NCBI GenBank assembly: GCA_014871385.1
Contig: CM026426.1
Coordinates: forward strand, 98,048,861-98,112,860
Direction: 5' to 3'
DNA length: 64,000 nt
DNA from: Ceratodon purpureus
Lineage: Eukaryota > Streptophyta > Bryopsida > Pseudoditrichales > Ditrichaceae
Below the pieces are notes generated by a model. It was given only the letters and a program-made list of their open reading frames with translations, did not search any database and was not told the DNA's origin. The number at the start of each line of letters is the position of its first letter. The stretch's first letter is position 1. Shown here one piece after another: positions 10,454 to 21,941 of the stretch. The translations under genes and the position numbers were made by a program.

Positions 10454-11167
10454 ATCTGTTCGAGTTGCTACTGGAGGAGAATCCTAATCTCTGCAAAGAT
10501 TTCCTGGGGCAGCCAGCAATATCATTCGGTGCGGCTGTCATCCTGTCACGGTTTCACCATGGGAACAGCCTTGTCATTGGTGATGCTGCACACGCCATGG
10601 TTAGTACCACAACGTTCCTGAAAATGGCTTTGTGTTTGTGCTATTATTGAATTACTGGTTTGGTAGCACAATGACGAATTTGGTGGCAACTTAATTTCTG
10701 CGATATGTTTTGCCTCGCTTCGCTTCAAGAAGTATGAGTGGTACGTATCGTGTTTAATTCAATCAGCTCGAAAGCGTGAGCAAACAACAGTGGTTTTTCT
10801 TCAGTTTCCATCATATGGCACCAGATGCAACGCCGCACTTGAAGATTGTCTAGTTTTGAACCAAATTCTTGAAGAGAACGTTCACGGTACACCTCTGCTT
10901 TCTGCTACATGGCCTTATTAATTGGACCAATTTGATGAATCATTTACCTACATCTTTCTAAAACGCTTCTCCTTGGCAGGGTACGGAGTTGAAATTCATT
11001 TCGAGAAAGTTGCTATGAAGTTTTCGAAACGAAGGGTAGAAGACGCTCATGCCATGGTTACGATGAACACCACCCAAGAGCTACTTCCTCGTGGATTTTT
11101 CGGCCTCCTACCAGTGATGCTGCTTACTTCACTCCACAAACTGGCACCCAAGTTATTTAGACCGTGA
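10454..11167 (+). pseudogene. C-terminal part of a FAD-dependent monooxygenase (kynurenine 3-monooxygenase-like)
   Basis: Three exons join in frame with GT-AG borders: 10454-10599, 10805-10886 and 10980-11167 (stop TGA). The first ends in NSLVIGDAAHAM, the GD motif that binds FAD ribityl in class A flavoprotein hydroxylases. The second reads FPSYGTRCNAALEDCLVLNQ, matching the region after the GD motif in kynurenine 3-monooxygenase. The third ends with a hydrophobic helix (GFFGLLPVMLL) and KLAPKLFRP, like the membrane-anchor end of that family. The N-terminal half with the GxGxxG dinucleotide-binding motif was not found upstream, so this is a fragment or the upstream exons are too diverged. 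The surviving exons have no stops, so decay is inferred from absence of the 5' half. Confidence 0.65.
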
Positions 11168-11764
11168 GATAATCTGCCCTGTCCAACTGAGTCCTACACA
11201 ACCCCTTCTGTATTGTTGTTAGGTTGTGTCCTGCCTTGCCTAGACTATGTTTGTGACTTGTCAAGTTACAAGATAAGAGTTGCACAGATTCTACATGTGA
11301 AGGATGGCATTATGAGATAGCAGGCGCTATCTTGGATTCCGGTAGCCTATTTAGTAACATCACCCTACATCACCCCCACTTGACTCACATTAGTCATTTT
11401 AACCTGATTTAGAAAAATAAAATTATATGAATTTAATTTTAATTTATTTTCTTTCTTTTGGAATTATTTTTCCTTCTCAATAGAGTTTTTCTGAATGAAA
11501 CACATAATATAGCTTGTGAGTATGTAAATAGCATGTGAATTTATCTATTTTAGCATGTGAATTTATCTATTTTATCTATTGTAGATATCATGGTGCCTCA
11601 TTCTTGTGTTAATAGTGAGTCAAAGCTTTTGCAAATCAGCCATTTTGGGACCATTAAGCCCTATTATGCTTGCGCATACTGGTACACCCAACCAGTATGG
11701 AGCGCCAGGAAGCTCTGACGGGTCTGTTTGTGTCTTTTGCAGAAATTCTTACCAGTAGCTACAG
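11168..11764. other. AT-rich intergenic DNA
   Basis: No gene seen. Contains a short direct repeat of TGTGAATTTATCTATTTTA (about 11534-11575). Confidence 0.5.
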
Positions 11765-11956
11765 TTGTCAGACATGTCATTTCGACAAATTCTTCTGCAG
11801 AAGCGCACCGACGATGTCCTATTTTATGGCCTTCTGTTGGTACTGGCGTTGTTGGTGGTCGCAGCTCTTTTATTTGCATTTGGTGTCTACAGCCCAAATT
11901 CAAGTTCAATCCAGGCTCATAATCTCATTCTCATAATTTTCTATTTTTGGCTCTGA
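11765..11956 (+). CDS. Possible small single-pass membrane protein or exon
   Basis: ATG-started frame of 63 codons with one strong membrane segment, residues 17-39 (VLFYGLLLVLALLVVAALLF), preceded by a basic stretch (RQILLQKR). A topology of cytosolic N-terminus and one helix would fit a tail-anchored protein or the last exon of one. No family recognised. The composition of the helix is unlike chance AT-rich sequence, which is the only reason to list it. Confidence 0.25.
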   Translation: MSDMSFRQILLQKRTDDVLFYGLLLVLALLVVAALLFAFGVYSPNSSSIQAHNLILIIFYFWL

Positions 11957-12620
11957 TGAACAAATACATCTCAATCATCTCCCTTGTGATGATTATTCAT
12001 TCTTATGATGTAAATTTCAGAAAATATTAAACATATGTTCCATTTCTGTATTGTTGGTTCCAACCTTGGTTTATGTTTGATGAATCGAATACCGGTATAT
12101 GTTGTACTGATAAGGAAAACAATGTAGAGTAAGTTTGGTGCTTCAAAGTCAAAAGAACAATCCAGAGTCTTATCGATGCGTTTGAAACTCTTCTCCAAAA
12201 TCCCGACAACATCAATACAACTATCTAAACAATTCCTTCTATGCGGACCTTCAACTAAATGCAGCGTTAAATTGTTTTTGCTGACGTTCCACCACAGGCG
12301 CTAATGAATCCTCTACGATCGAAAACCACAAATCGACGTTGATAACAATCTTCATCTAGAATTGAAGTGTTGTGTGAGATTTTACCAGACATATTTTTGG
12401 CTTCTTAAGGACAGAACTCAACTATGACTTTGGAGGAGTGGAGTACAGACGATAGAGGTAATCTTATATACATGTTAAAAGAATATTGAAAGCAGGCCAT
12501 GCCTGAAGGTTATGACATTATGATACATCATACAGTTTTGACATTATGATACAGCATATAACTGGAAATTCAGTACCCCTAAGTGCGAAAGGACATACGA
12601 AACAATTGATTTTTGTTACT
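11957..12620. other. AT-rich DNA with no recognisable gene
   Basis: Nothing supportable on either strand. May contain intron sequence of the aldo/keto reductase whose last exon follows. Confidence 0.4.
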
Positions 12621-12623
12621 AGC

Positions 12624-12761
12624 AGAGTAATAGGTGCGACTAATTTAGGACAGTTGAAGGAAAATATGAATGCTTTTGCAGCAACTAGGCCATTGCCTGA
12701 AGAAGTAATGGCAGAAGTAGAGGAAATATTCAAGAGGTATAGGGATCCAGCTTTTACATGA
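12624..12761 (+). pseudogene. Last exon of an aldo/keto reductase-like protein
   Basis: After an AG acceptor the frame reads VIGATNLGQLKENMNAF, then LPEEVMAEVEEIFKRYRDPA and TGA. This is the characteristic C-terminal helix region of NADPH-dependent aldo/keto reductases of the Tas/YajO-like plant group (IGATxLxQLxENI, then IxxxYRDPx). The barrel itself is not found in the upstream kilobase. It is either a fragment or the end of a gene with long upstream introns interrupted by repeats. Confidence 0.6.
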
Positions 12762-13366
12762 AAGCTTATACTATCTCCATTTTTTGAGAAACTAGTAGTA
12801 CTATGATGTACATCTTTGATCCAATTGACTTATTGAAGATTCTACATACATTTTTGAGGCGCAACCCATTTAAAGGAACTTCCATTCATCCTGTGTACCT
12901 TTTTTCAACTTATGGTGTTCATTATGAATTGACAATATTCTCTAGCTAATATAAATTCAATGGGACATCCTATCTTGAATTTTAAGACATGATTCTAAGA
13001 GACCTCAAAAATTTATCCTAAATCTCCTTTCTTCTCTTGATGATTGAAGAGTTATCGTTGCAATTAGACCTTTTTGGGGATTTTAAGAGAAATTACTAGC
13101 TCAATGACACAATTTGTTACTCTAAGGAATAATGTTTAATTGATATTTTTCCATCATTTAAACAATATACAATTGTTTAAATATACATCATTTAAATATA
13201 TTTAATGTTTTTTTATCTAGAAAAATACATGTATATTAAGGATGAACACTTGTATATTTATGGATGCAGAATATATTAGACATTGACATTATTACAGATT
13301 CAATTGTTCCTTCTTGATTCATTCTTGAATGACTCAAGTTGTAAGTAAGCAGAGATCTTTGCCACG
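12762..13366. other. AT-rich intergenic DNA
   Basis: No gene seen; ATTTAAA-rich around 13130-13210. Confidence 0.5.
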
Positions 13367-13657
13367 TCACCATTGAAAACAAATTTCAGTGTCCTCTTCC
13401 TCAAGCACTAAGATCTCACTTGAATCTTCTACAGCTGAAGGGTCTCTTTTCAAATATGATCTAACATCCATGTTCACCGTCAAAGTAAGTCCTTTGCTAC
13501 AAGCCTTCACCTCTTCTTCCACTTCAACCTTCACATATGGTTGAAATGGAACAACAACATCACTAAGCAAAACAACAATAACCCTTACGTCTTCCATAAT
13601 CTTAGCCCAAGACTTATTTGGAAAAAAACATTCGAAAAAGAGGAAGAGATTGTCCAT
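13367..13657 (-). CDS. Hypothetical open frame, 96 codons
   Basis: ATG-started frame with a Val/Glu-rich centre (YVKVEVEEEVKACSKGLTLT) followed by an acidic tail. No domain recognised, no neighbour to support it. Listed because its composition is less AT-driven than the surrounding non-coding DNA. Confidence 0.2.
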   Translation of the reverse strand: MDNLFLFFECFFPNKSWAKIMEDVRVIVVLLSDVVVPFQPYVKVEVEEEVKACSKGLTLTVNMDVRSYLKRDPSAVEDSSEILVLEEEDTEICFQW

Positions 13658-14029
13658 AGCCCAAGCTTAAATATCCGTGAAAAAGGTGTTTGGCGACCTC
13701 AAAAGCCGGCCATTAAAACTTAGACGACATTCATCCTGCTCAAGAGAATGAAAATGAAGCGGATCTTTTTTTATTTATTACGTCAACTTATTTGATAGTA
13801 AGAAAAGAATTTAGATTTTTTCAACTATATTATCCAAAAGGTCCATGATTTTAGTTCCAAAATAAAATTTTCATACAATATTATTCTAAAAATATTCTAA
13901 GAATATTCAAATATTCTAATTTTAGTTCCTACTTTTGGTTGAAAATATTCTAAATTTGGATTCTGGTCTCAATTTTCTGCTCTTCGCTCTCCATATCTCT
14001 GCTCCCTAATCTCCTCTCGCATACAAGTC

Positions 14030-16285
14030 TCGTCCGGTGCCACGTTGGCAAGAAATTCCTGCTACATCTCCATCATGCAAACCGTACTACAAACAAGGCG
14101 AACATGAAGTGGTGTTTGAGCCTTGAGTTTAGTGGACCATGTTTCGAGGTATACCAGTTTCTATACAATGAAGCGATCAACAAAAGAAATGAGGTTCCCC
14201 TTTATGTTTGCAGAATGGTATATGCTGAGCTCGTACTTCGAAAGTTGGTGGATTGAAGGACGATTGCCCACACGCCGCGCATCAAGAATTTTCCTAAAGA
14301 CGCATCTACACCTAGGGGTGTTATAAAATTTCCAAGGTACAGCTGGCCAACGTACGGTGGTCCGAACGAGCGACGAACATGAAGGATTCCTTTTAAATAG
14401 AGTGACTCCGAAGAGGATAATGACTCCGACGGTGCGCCATCACGCGCACATTTGAAGACAAAAGAAGCGGCAGCAGCTAAATTGGCACGGCTTCGTAAGA
14501 AAGATCATGCATCAGTTGCGTGCTTGATGGCAGGAATCTGTGCTCCTCCAGCACATACTAGCGGTCTGTGCATTGCTGATCAAACTCCTCCTGCTATTGT
14601 TAGGGGCCCGAGCACTGCTAATGTAGCTCCTCCTGCAAATATTAAGGCCCAAGCAATGCTGGTGAAGATAAGGACACCCGGTTTGCAAATGAGTTGGAGG
14701 TCGCAATAAATGATGAAAGGGCCCAACCACAAGGAGGCGATGCTTTGCTTATTCAGCTTAATGAAAAAAATGCAGTAATTGCCGAGCTCGAGAGCATAAT
14801 TGATGACCTATTGTCTGAATCCGAGAGGCTGAATGAGATTATTAAGAAGCAGAAGGAAGAGATTGAACATCTTACGACTGCGAGAAATTCAATTATGGTA
14901 CAAGTCATTAGCCAAGTTGCTCCCCCTCGTAGCACTGGAATGAATGAGACTGAAGTGGATGCCATCATTGATACGGGCACGCATGGTGTATTGGAAGCTA
15001 GCCTCGTTCTAGCTAGGCGTAGGCCAATTATTCCATTCCGATCAGCAAGCCGAGTAGTGCATCCTCCCCCGCAGCAAGTGGTGCCAATGGATTCTCAAGA
15101 AATGCAAGATTTATTGTCTTTTCCATTGCTCAAGACGTACCTCGTCCAAATGAGCAAATAGTACTACTCGTGGAAGGTTGCATGCATTGTGTCCGTGGAC
15201 CATTAGAGGCAAATGTACAATGAGTTTGTGAAGATTGACAATGACTACTCCAAAACAAATCAGAAGAGGGATTTCGGACTTACTTCGTGGGCACATATGG
15301 ATGCCATGTTTCCAGGCTCCTTGCCCACAAAAGACGGTGCGATAGATTGGATGAACGCAGGTTGGGAGTACAAGACTGCAACATCCAACAACAAAGACGA
15401 TAAGAGAATCCTCTGGCCAAATCCAGCGCGTTACGTTATGGATGGAACTCTATGTCCCATTTGTAGCAATCCATTCAAGCGAGAAGGAGGTTGGTCACTG
15501 GGATTGTGTCAATGCATGTATCATCCAATGTGCCTCATTTCCCATGCCTTGATACGTCGGCTCTGTGCAATATGCAAGGCTCCCTTTCACCAGCGTCTTA
15601 ACGAGCAGTCTAGATTGAGACCTACATGCCACCATCTTAGGAGAAAAATGAGGGAAATACATCTGACTTGCCAAACCTGTGGGGTATATATTTGGTTTGG
15701 AAATTCCGGATGGGAATGCACTCGGCGTACAAGAACGATATGAGCACCCAATTCCAACGGGAAAATAATCTAGTGGAAATTGTAAAAGTGTGTCATAAGA
15801 TTTAGACAGGGGGGACTCCAGAAGAAGTGAAAAGGAAAGAGGAATTTCTTTTACCAAGTGATGGGTGGGCACTATAATGAAATTCACGAGCGGTTCCAAT
15901 TTGGGCCTCATCTTCTCGGATTTGTGTGGGATGCCAAAGAGAATTGGTCGCGGAGCAGCAGAAGGAGATGAGACAAATGACGAACGAGGACCTCACTATA
16001 CGCAATGCCTTGAACATGGAAGAATCTAGGTAAAGACTCATATTCAAGAGCTCATCTGTTGATTTCTTGCTCGAAGAACATAGTCTAGCGACCCTACCTG
16101 TACTTCGTCAAATGCGAGAATCTAGCTTCATTGAAGCAAAACTTGGAGCAGATGGCTTTGCTAGAAGAACACGATATGCCAAACGTAAACTCATTGCTGG
16201 TGATGGAACATAAAGTAGCAAAGTGGGTAGTTCTCGTGCACGAAGGGACGAAGGTGGACCAAGCAGCTCAACACGCGATGTGATG
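14030..16285 (+). pseudogene. Repeat-family gene: coiled-coil plus RING-like protein, copy 2 (decayed)
   Basis: Same order of blocks as the copy at 1-2099: HHANRTTNKANMKWC, RNEVPLYVCRMVYAE, an acidic segment, the coiled coil (QLNEKNAVIAELESIIDD, 14751-14880), RRRPIIPFRSASRVVHPPPQ, then KRDFGLTSWAHMDAMFPG. The RING-like cluster is at 15450-15600: CPIC, CQCMYH, C-x3-H, CAIC, followed by FQFGPHLLGFVWDAKEN near 15900. Frame changes and stops occur near 14110, 14330, 14700, 15160 and 15740. The conserved blocks separated by decay show that this family was protein-coding and has moved or duplicated. No transposase motif lies in it, so it may be cargo or an accessory gene of an unknown element. Confidence 0.65.
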
Positions 16286-16915
16286 AAGATCAATGAGTGA
16301 GGAAAACATTTTTGTAATATGATATCGAAATCTAGATAGTAGCAAAAGGTGTAGGTAATTAGATAGGTAGGGGTTTTTTAATTAAGTTTAATTTTTGTTA
16401 GACTAGAGCAATTGATGTTCATTTCCATTCATTATTTGTTCATTAATTCAATACATATGTTCACATCATTGCATTGGAGCCTATATCGTTTGTCACAAGG
16501 CCAAGCTTTTAATCCATCGTTTCTTTTCATTACACTTCCATTTTATTAGTATATAAATAATTGAGAGAACTGAATTATCTTTTCCATTGCTCTTCCACTG
16601 CACCCTTTGATATTTTTGTCCTTCCAATATACTCTACTTCAACTCTTTCTTACATTATTTTACTTCGTTGCTATTTCGTCATATATATGTTAAATTGAAT
16701 GCTTACATTATCCTTTCAATTTATCTTATGATTCCCCCCTATCTTCCGTTCCCATCTAATAATATTTAATTCAATATTTCCCAATCCATTTCTGATGGTC
16801 TAAATTTATGTTTAACAATCCTAGGCACTGTGCGCAGTTGTATTCACACGTCCATGTGCACACGCTCAGTTGTTCTCGCTTGTCATCAGACACGCGCGTG
16901 CATACCCGTGACCTG
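16286..16915. other. AT-rich DNA; remnant GC array at its end
   Basis: No gene. 16820-16915 contains CACACGTCCATGTGC and ACACGCGCGTGCAT, similar in style to the GC arrays further right but short. Confidence 0.4.
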
Positions 16916-17400
16916 TTCTACCTCCCTTACTTTTAATTACTCTACTACTTTGCCATCATATCCTCTAAACTTTTTTCTCTCCCACTACTCTTTAAGTCCA
17001 TCCCCTTATATTTTATTACTTCACTATTCTTTGATTCTCTCTTCCATTGTTTTTTTCTTGGATTCCACCACTCTCTCATCCTATCCCTCTTATTTTTATT
17101 TCTTTCCACTAATATTTAATTCCATCCTCTCATATTTTGTTATTCCACTATTTTTTTTATTTATTTTTTACAATAATTTTTTTTATAAAAAAATTCCACC
17201 TCTCTCCCATCCTGTCCTCTCATTTATACTTTTTCCATTATTCTTCAACTCCGTCCGCTTTTTTTTCAAGACACTATTCTTTAATTCACCGTTCCACTGT
17301 TTTTTTATTTTTATTCCCCTCCCCTCTCATCATCTATATCTTTTAAAAACAATTATCCACTAATCTCACATTCCATTATTTATTTTTATTTTGTAACCTT
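16916..17400. repeat. Degenerate pyrimidine-rich tandem repeat
   Basis: Repeating segments of the form TTCCACTATTCTTTAATTCC and ATCCCTCTCATATTTT at irregular spacing of about 50-75 bases. Strong strand asymmetry (T and C on plus). Open frames here are composition artefacts. Confidence 0.6.
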
Positions 17401-17439
17401 TGTTATTTTCAAATCAGTATAGTCTTTCCCGTTATCGTC

Positions 17440-17690
17440 TCCCAAACGCTCGCGCCCAAACATGGGCTCACCAATTCTCCAACCTTTTACTCTGTCGAAC
17501 ACTTGGGCGTGTTGAACATTTGCGTGCGCGCGTATGCACTCGCCCAATTGCACTTGCTTGATTGCATGCGCCCGATTGCATGCGTGGAATTCCGAGACCT
17601 TCACAATCTTGTTTATTTGCCGAGAGATTGCATTGTGCACGCATACACCCGTGGACGCTCGCCCGATTGCACGCTCCTGCGTTCTGTTAA
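17440..17690. repeat. GC-rich array (CGCCCGATTGCATGCG-type motifs)
   Basis: Irregular repeats of TGCGCCCGATTGCA and GCTCGCCC. Related in style to the arrays at 2.5, 3.6, 18.1, 21.6 and 23.7 kb. No clear TATA box follows it. Confidence 0.6.
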
Positions 17691-18054
17691 AACACTTTAA
17701 TGGTGGTACTCTCCAAGTTAATTCCATAAGTTTTGGTAAATCTGTTTCTGGTTAACTTAAAAAGAATTTTCATTGAGAGAGTGGGAAGACACGTCTCGAC
17801 TTTGTCAACCGCTTACCCCAGTTATAAGTTCAGTGTGAATGGGGTGTGTCGTTGACTAGCTTTAAATGTGTCACAATGTGAAATCTAAACAGGATGATGA
17901 ACATTTTTTGAGGATTATAGCGTGCATTAGAATGAAGGTTTAATTACATAGTAATTGAGGACCCATATGTCAATTATTTTCTTAGAATCCTGAGTTCAAT
18001 ATTTTCCATCCTTAATTTGATTAAGTTGCATGCTTTTGAAATTCACAAACCGCT

Positions 18055-18360
18055 TGCTTGCGCTCGTATTCACGCGCCTCTAAAAACGCGCTCGATTGAG
18101 GGCGCATGAAATTGATAAAGACTCTTTGTTAGTAGGATTTGTGGTGAGAATTTTGTGCGCGCTCGCATGTATGCGCCCGTATGAGCGCTCGCGTGTACGT
18201 GCCCGGCAGGTTGCGCGTGACCTCGTGGTTGGAAGTTGTTCTAATTATTTGGGTTGTGGTATGCTTCTTGCACTTGCCCAATAGCATGCTCCCTATCACT
18301 TGCGCCTTTGCGCACGCGCCCGTCCATTGTTGCACGTCCCATCCGCGAGCCCTCGACGGA
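18055..18360. repeat. GC-rich array upstream of the hAT gene
   Basis: Irregular GCGCTCGCGTGTACG and GCGCCCGTATG-like motifs, ending just before a plus-strand TATA box at 18372. Same architecture as the units at 2.5, 3.5 and 21.7 kb. Confidence 0.65.
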
Positions 18361-18371
18361 GGCATGTTGTA

Positions 18372-18377
18372 TATAAA
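18372..18377 (+). promoter_or_regulatory. TATA box of the hAT-like gene
   Basis: TATAAA about 15 bases after the GC array and about 245 bases upstream of the start of hAT-like coding sequence near 18618. Confidence 0.5.
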
Positions 18378-18617
18378 CTCCCCCTTGATAAGACAACTAT
18401 ATTTCCTCCATCGCGTGTTTCATGTCCTGGGTCTCCTTGTGGGCTCTTTGTATGAGACTATAAGCTTAGGGAGACATTTGGTTTTTGTTGGGAGAATGTA
18501 AAAGTTCTCCCTTCCATAAATTAAGTTGTTAAATTATATATCACACTCTAAATTATATCAAATTATAATTTTAGATCTTAGTGGTCCAATATTTGGACTG
18601 CGGTTCCAAATCTTTTG

Positions 18618-21065
18618 TCATGGAAGCGGTTTAGAGACTCGGTACGAAAGAGTAGAAGCCATGGTACAATTTCAAGATCAGAGAAGGTACATTGTTTGAG
18701 AAGGTTGCAGAATGTGTGTATTGCAAGAAGACCTTTTCATGTGTCAAGAAGAGGTGCTTCCAGCATTACGGTTGGGACCAGAAGGAGTATTTGCCAACAT
18801 GATATGAATAAAGCATATCAGATCGCAAAGTGAAAGGAATTGGACATGTTGTGGGAATCTTCCTTTTATGAGGCAAACATGGTGTTCAACATGGTTTGAC
18901 ATCCGACATTTATAAAGGCAGTGAACTCAACAGCAAGTACTGGATTTGATTACACTCCCCTTACTTATAATGCTATGCAAACAACACACATCAAAACAAA
19001 GGGCAAGGAAGTTCAAGCAAAAAGTGATGAACGTATTAAAACATCAATCGGTTGATACGGAGCCACCATTTGTTCTAATGGATTGGATGATGTAAATCAC
19101 CGACCATTGATGATTGTCATGCTAGTATGTCCGGCAGGCAATGTATTCCTTCGCTCTGTTGATACAACTGGCCAAAAGAAGACGAAGGCTTACATAGCAA
19201 GACAGAAGAAGAATTATATTGAAGAGGATGGTACTCACAATGATGCCTAAATATGTACGGACAATGCAAGTGCAATGCTTGGAGCCATGGATGATATTCT
19301 ACGAGAATATCCTCATTTTTAGAGTCATGGGTGTTGTGCTCATATTCTTGATCTTCTCCTATAAGACTGGGGGAAGGAACAAATGGAGAAGGATCTGGTT
19401 TTGAAAGCATAATTCGTGTCTCTTTATATAAGGAGACATCATGTAACAATAGCACTTTTCCGCCAATTTTCATTGAAATTGTCATTGAGGATTCCAGGGG
19501 AAATCAGATTCGCTTGTAACTACCCAAGGATACACCGCCTCTGGGAAGTGAAACGAGCCTTGGAGCAAGTGGTCATGGCACCGAAGTGGATTGTCGATGG
19601 TCTATTCAACCAAGCTGAGGGGGCGCGTGTCCACAAACACGGTGGTCAAGCTTGAGCCACAATCTATGATGATTGATTCTGGCATGCGTGTCAGAATTTT
19701 GTATACATGGTAGAAGATGTCTTTGTAGCTTTGAGAAGATTTGATGCAGACCTGCCAGCAATGGGAAAAGCGTGGTTGACAATGAACAACCTTAAGGATC
19801 ACGTGTATAAACTTTGGCAAGCACCTCTCCGTCTTGAGCTAGAAATGGCAACAAGGCTTGAAAGGCTATTTGACCTTTAGATGGGACATGATGCACACTG
19901 ATCTTTATTGCACAGCGGCGCTCCTGAACCCTTGGATGAAAACTCATCCTGACCTTCGACACATAGGAGAAGCGAAGGCGATACTAAATCGGGTTTTTAC
20001 GTCAGGTGGGTGATCAATTGAGAATTTCATTCGCCAAACTTTTAGTAGAAATTACCCAATATGATGAGGACCGTGGCCCTTATAGCCCAAAGGTGACCAT
20101 CAATATTAAAGAAGCAAATTTGGAACCCCATCATGGATGGCCAAGGATGAGGGGTGGGGGCTTGGCAATCATTGCCAAGCGTATTTTATCTCTGGTTTGT
20201 TCCGCTTCATCATGTGAAAGGAATCATAGCATGTATTCGTTTGTCCACAAGAAGGTACGTAACCACCTAGGCGTGAAGAAGTCAGAGGATTTGGTGTACA
20301 TTTATACAAACTGCAGACTCCTCTGTGAACGGCTGAGGGCCAACACAGTCTTTTGGTACAAGAACAATGACTGATCAAAAGATTGTGGTCCTGAGGGAGG
20401 AGATACAAGCAAAGAAGACAATGATGACGACCAATATGACATGCACAACAGCCACGCATATGATGATGGTGATGTTTGAGGAAATGGAGTCGATGATGGT
20501 GACCTCAACAAAGCCAATGCTGGCGGTGGCAATGGAGGTAATGATGCTAACTATGATGGTTGCCACGATTGCAACAACAATGGTGATAATGGTGATGCGT
20601 TTCACTTCAATAATGAATCAGATTATAACCAAGAAAACCCAAACTAGAACATCTATGGAGATGAAGTTCCTGCATTCCCGGATTTTGATGACGCAGCAAA
20701 GGGAGAAGGAGGACAAGAACGTGACGTTCCTAATGCTAATCCAGTCCATGGAAATCCACACAACAATGACAAAGATGTTATTGAATCCTCTAGTGACGAT
20801 AATGACAGGAACAATGACCATGCAGGCGATGAGGATGACGATAACGATGACAAAGGTGAAGAAAAGAGAAAACTAGCAGAACAACAAGTGAGACACTTCC
20901 ATTCGATAAAGGATACACTGAAGGTGGGCCGTCTACAAGAACCGCGCAACCTGGCTCCCATGGAATTAGTATGGATGGCATAGCCATGAGAAATGGAGGC
21001 AAGAAAAGGCCTATGAAGCGCCTGGTAAGTGCAAGAGATGGTTCCACTGGTGCAGTTTCAACTTA
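18618..21065 (+). pseudogene. hAT-superfamily transposase (DUF659/BED type), decayed, with acidic Asn/Asp-rich tail
   Basis: Translated pieces give, in order: a BED-type zinc finger (CVYCKKTF, then CFQHYGWDQ, about 18714-18780); a DUF659-like block (GLDDVNHRPLMIVMLVCPAG then VFLRSVDTTGQ, 19080-19170); ICTDNASAMLGAM (Asp, about 19255); SHGCCAHILDLLL (about 19330); and the hAT dimerisation region ILSLVCSASSCERNHSMYSF with RNHLGVKKSEDLVYIYTNCR (20190-20330). Many stops interrupt it. After the dimerisation domain an acidic Asp/Asn/Gly repeat tail runs to about 20880. hAT transposases cut and paste DNA as dimers. This copy is inactive. No terminal inverted repeats were found by eye. Confidence 0.75.
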
Positions 21066-21609
21066 AGTGCGCAATATCACATCGGAGGTGGAAGGGGAGG
21101 TACTAGCTCCACTAAGAGATGAGGACACTCTTCAAGGTGACAATGAGCGGTCAGACAACGTAGTCCCAAATTGTGATGGAGCGCCGTCATATGAGGATGT
21201 GGTAATTTGACAAAAATTGGGCCCTGCTACTACTCGAAAAAAATAGCTTGCACGCAACAAAAAGGCCCTCGCTATATCAGAAGAATAGACCGTGGTCACT
21301 TTATTGTATGCTTGCTATAGTCGTAAACCTAACCATAAAGTTTAACAAGAATTTTTTTTTAAAAATAGTAAATTAGTAGTGGATATTTATTTTTGTATAA
21401 AGTTTGACTACATAGATCATGGACTTGTACTTAGAACACAACTAAGTTTAGTATTTGTGGCTCAAGACCTTGGTATGGTTGTGCTTTGCATAAGTTTATG
21501 TCCGGAAATGCGGTTAATATAATTCCATTTACCTTTGAAATATTTTGTAATATGTGAATCATAAGAGTGCCCCCCATTTGGAAATGTTTGATTGGTAGAA
21601 TTTTTTGGG
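21066..21609. other. AT-rich DNA between two repeat units
   Basis: No gene recognised; short stretches of open frame after 21066 continue the acidic tail style of the hAT gene. Confidence 0.4.
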
Positions 21610-21740
21610 TACTTGCGCCTACTGACGAAGCACTCGCGCGGGAGCAGGCACGGGCGCATGCATTGGTACGGGTGCGTGCAGACACAGTGGTGAGGCGTGT
21701 GTGCACGCGATGGGCGGGCGCGTGTACGTGGTTTCGGGCC
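21610..21740. repeat. GC-rich array upstream of the kinase-like gene
   Basis: Motifs such as CGCGCGGGAGCAGGCACGGG and GTGCACGCGATGGGCGGGCG, followed at 21761 by a TATA-like box. Same architecture as the other arrays. Confidence 0.6.
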
Positions 21741-21760
21741 GAACCTCTGACTAGGGGAGC

Positions 21761-21766
21761 ATATAA
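21761..21766 (+). promoter_or_regulatory. TATA-like box of the kinase-like gene
   Basis: ATATAA about 20 bases downstream of the GC array and 181 bases upstream of the ATG at 21942. Confidence 0.45.
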
Positions 21767-21941
21767 GACTCCCTCTAACCCTTACTTTTCTACTTTGCGA
21801 AGTATCCTCTTCCAGGTGGCTCCTTGTCCTTGCTCATGACTTCGTGTGCTTTGCTTGGAAATGCAGGAAGTAGGAGCAATCAGATTGGGTTGAGGGGGGG
21901 GGGGGATTTGTTTTTTCCAGTGTCGAATTAAGCAATCATTT

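Noticed and set aside
16830-17363. 177-codon open frame on plus
   Set aside because: Pyrimidine-rich tandem repeat giving Phe/Ser/Leu/Pro only.
20375-20961. Minus-strand and other plus-frame open frames over the acidic tail
   Set aside because: Shadows of the GAT/AAT-rich repeat in the hAT tail.
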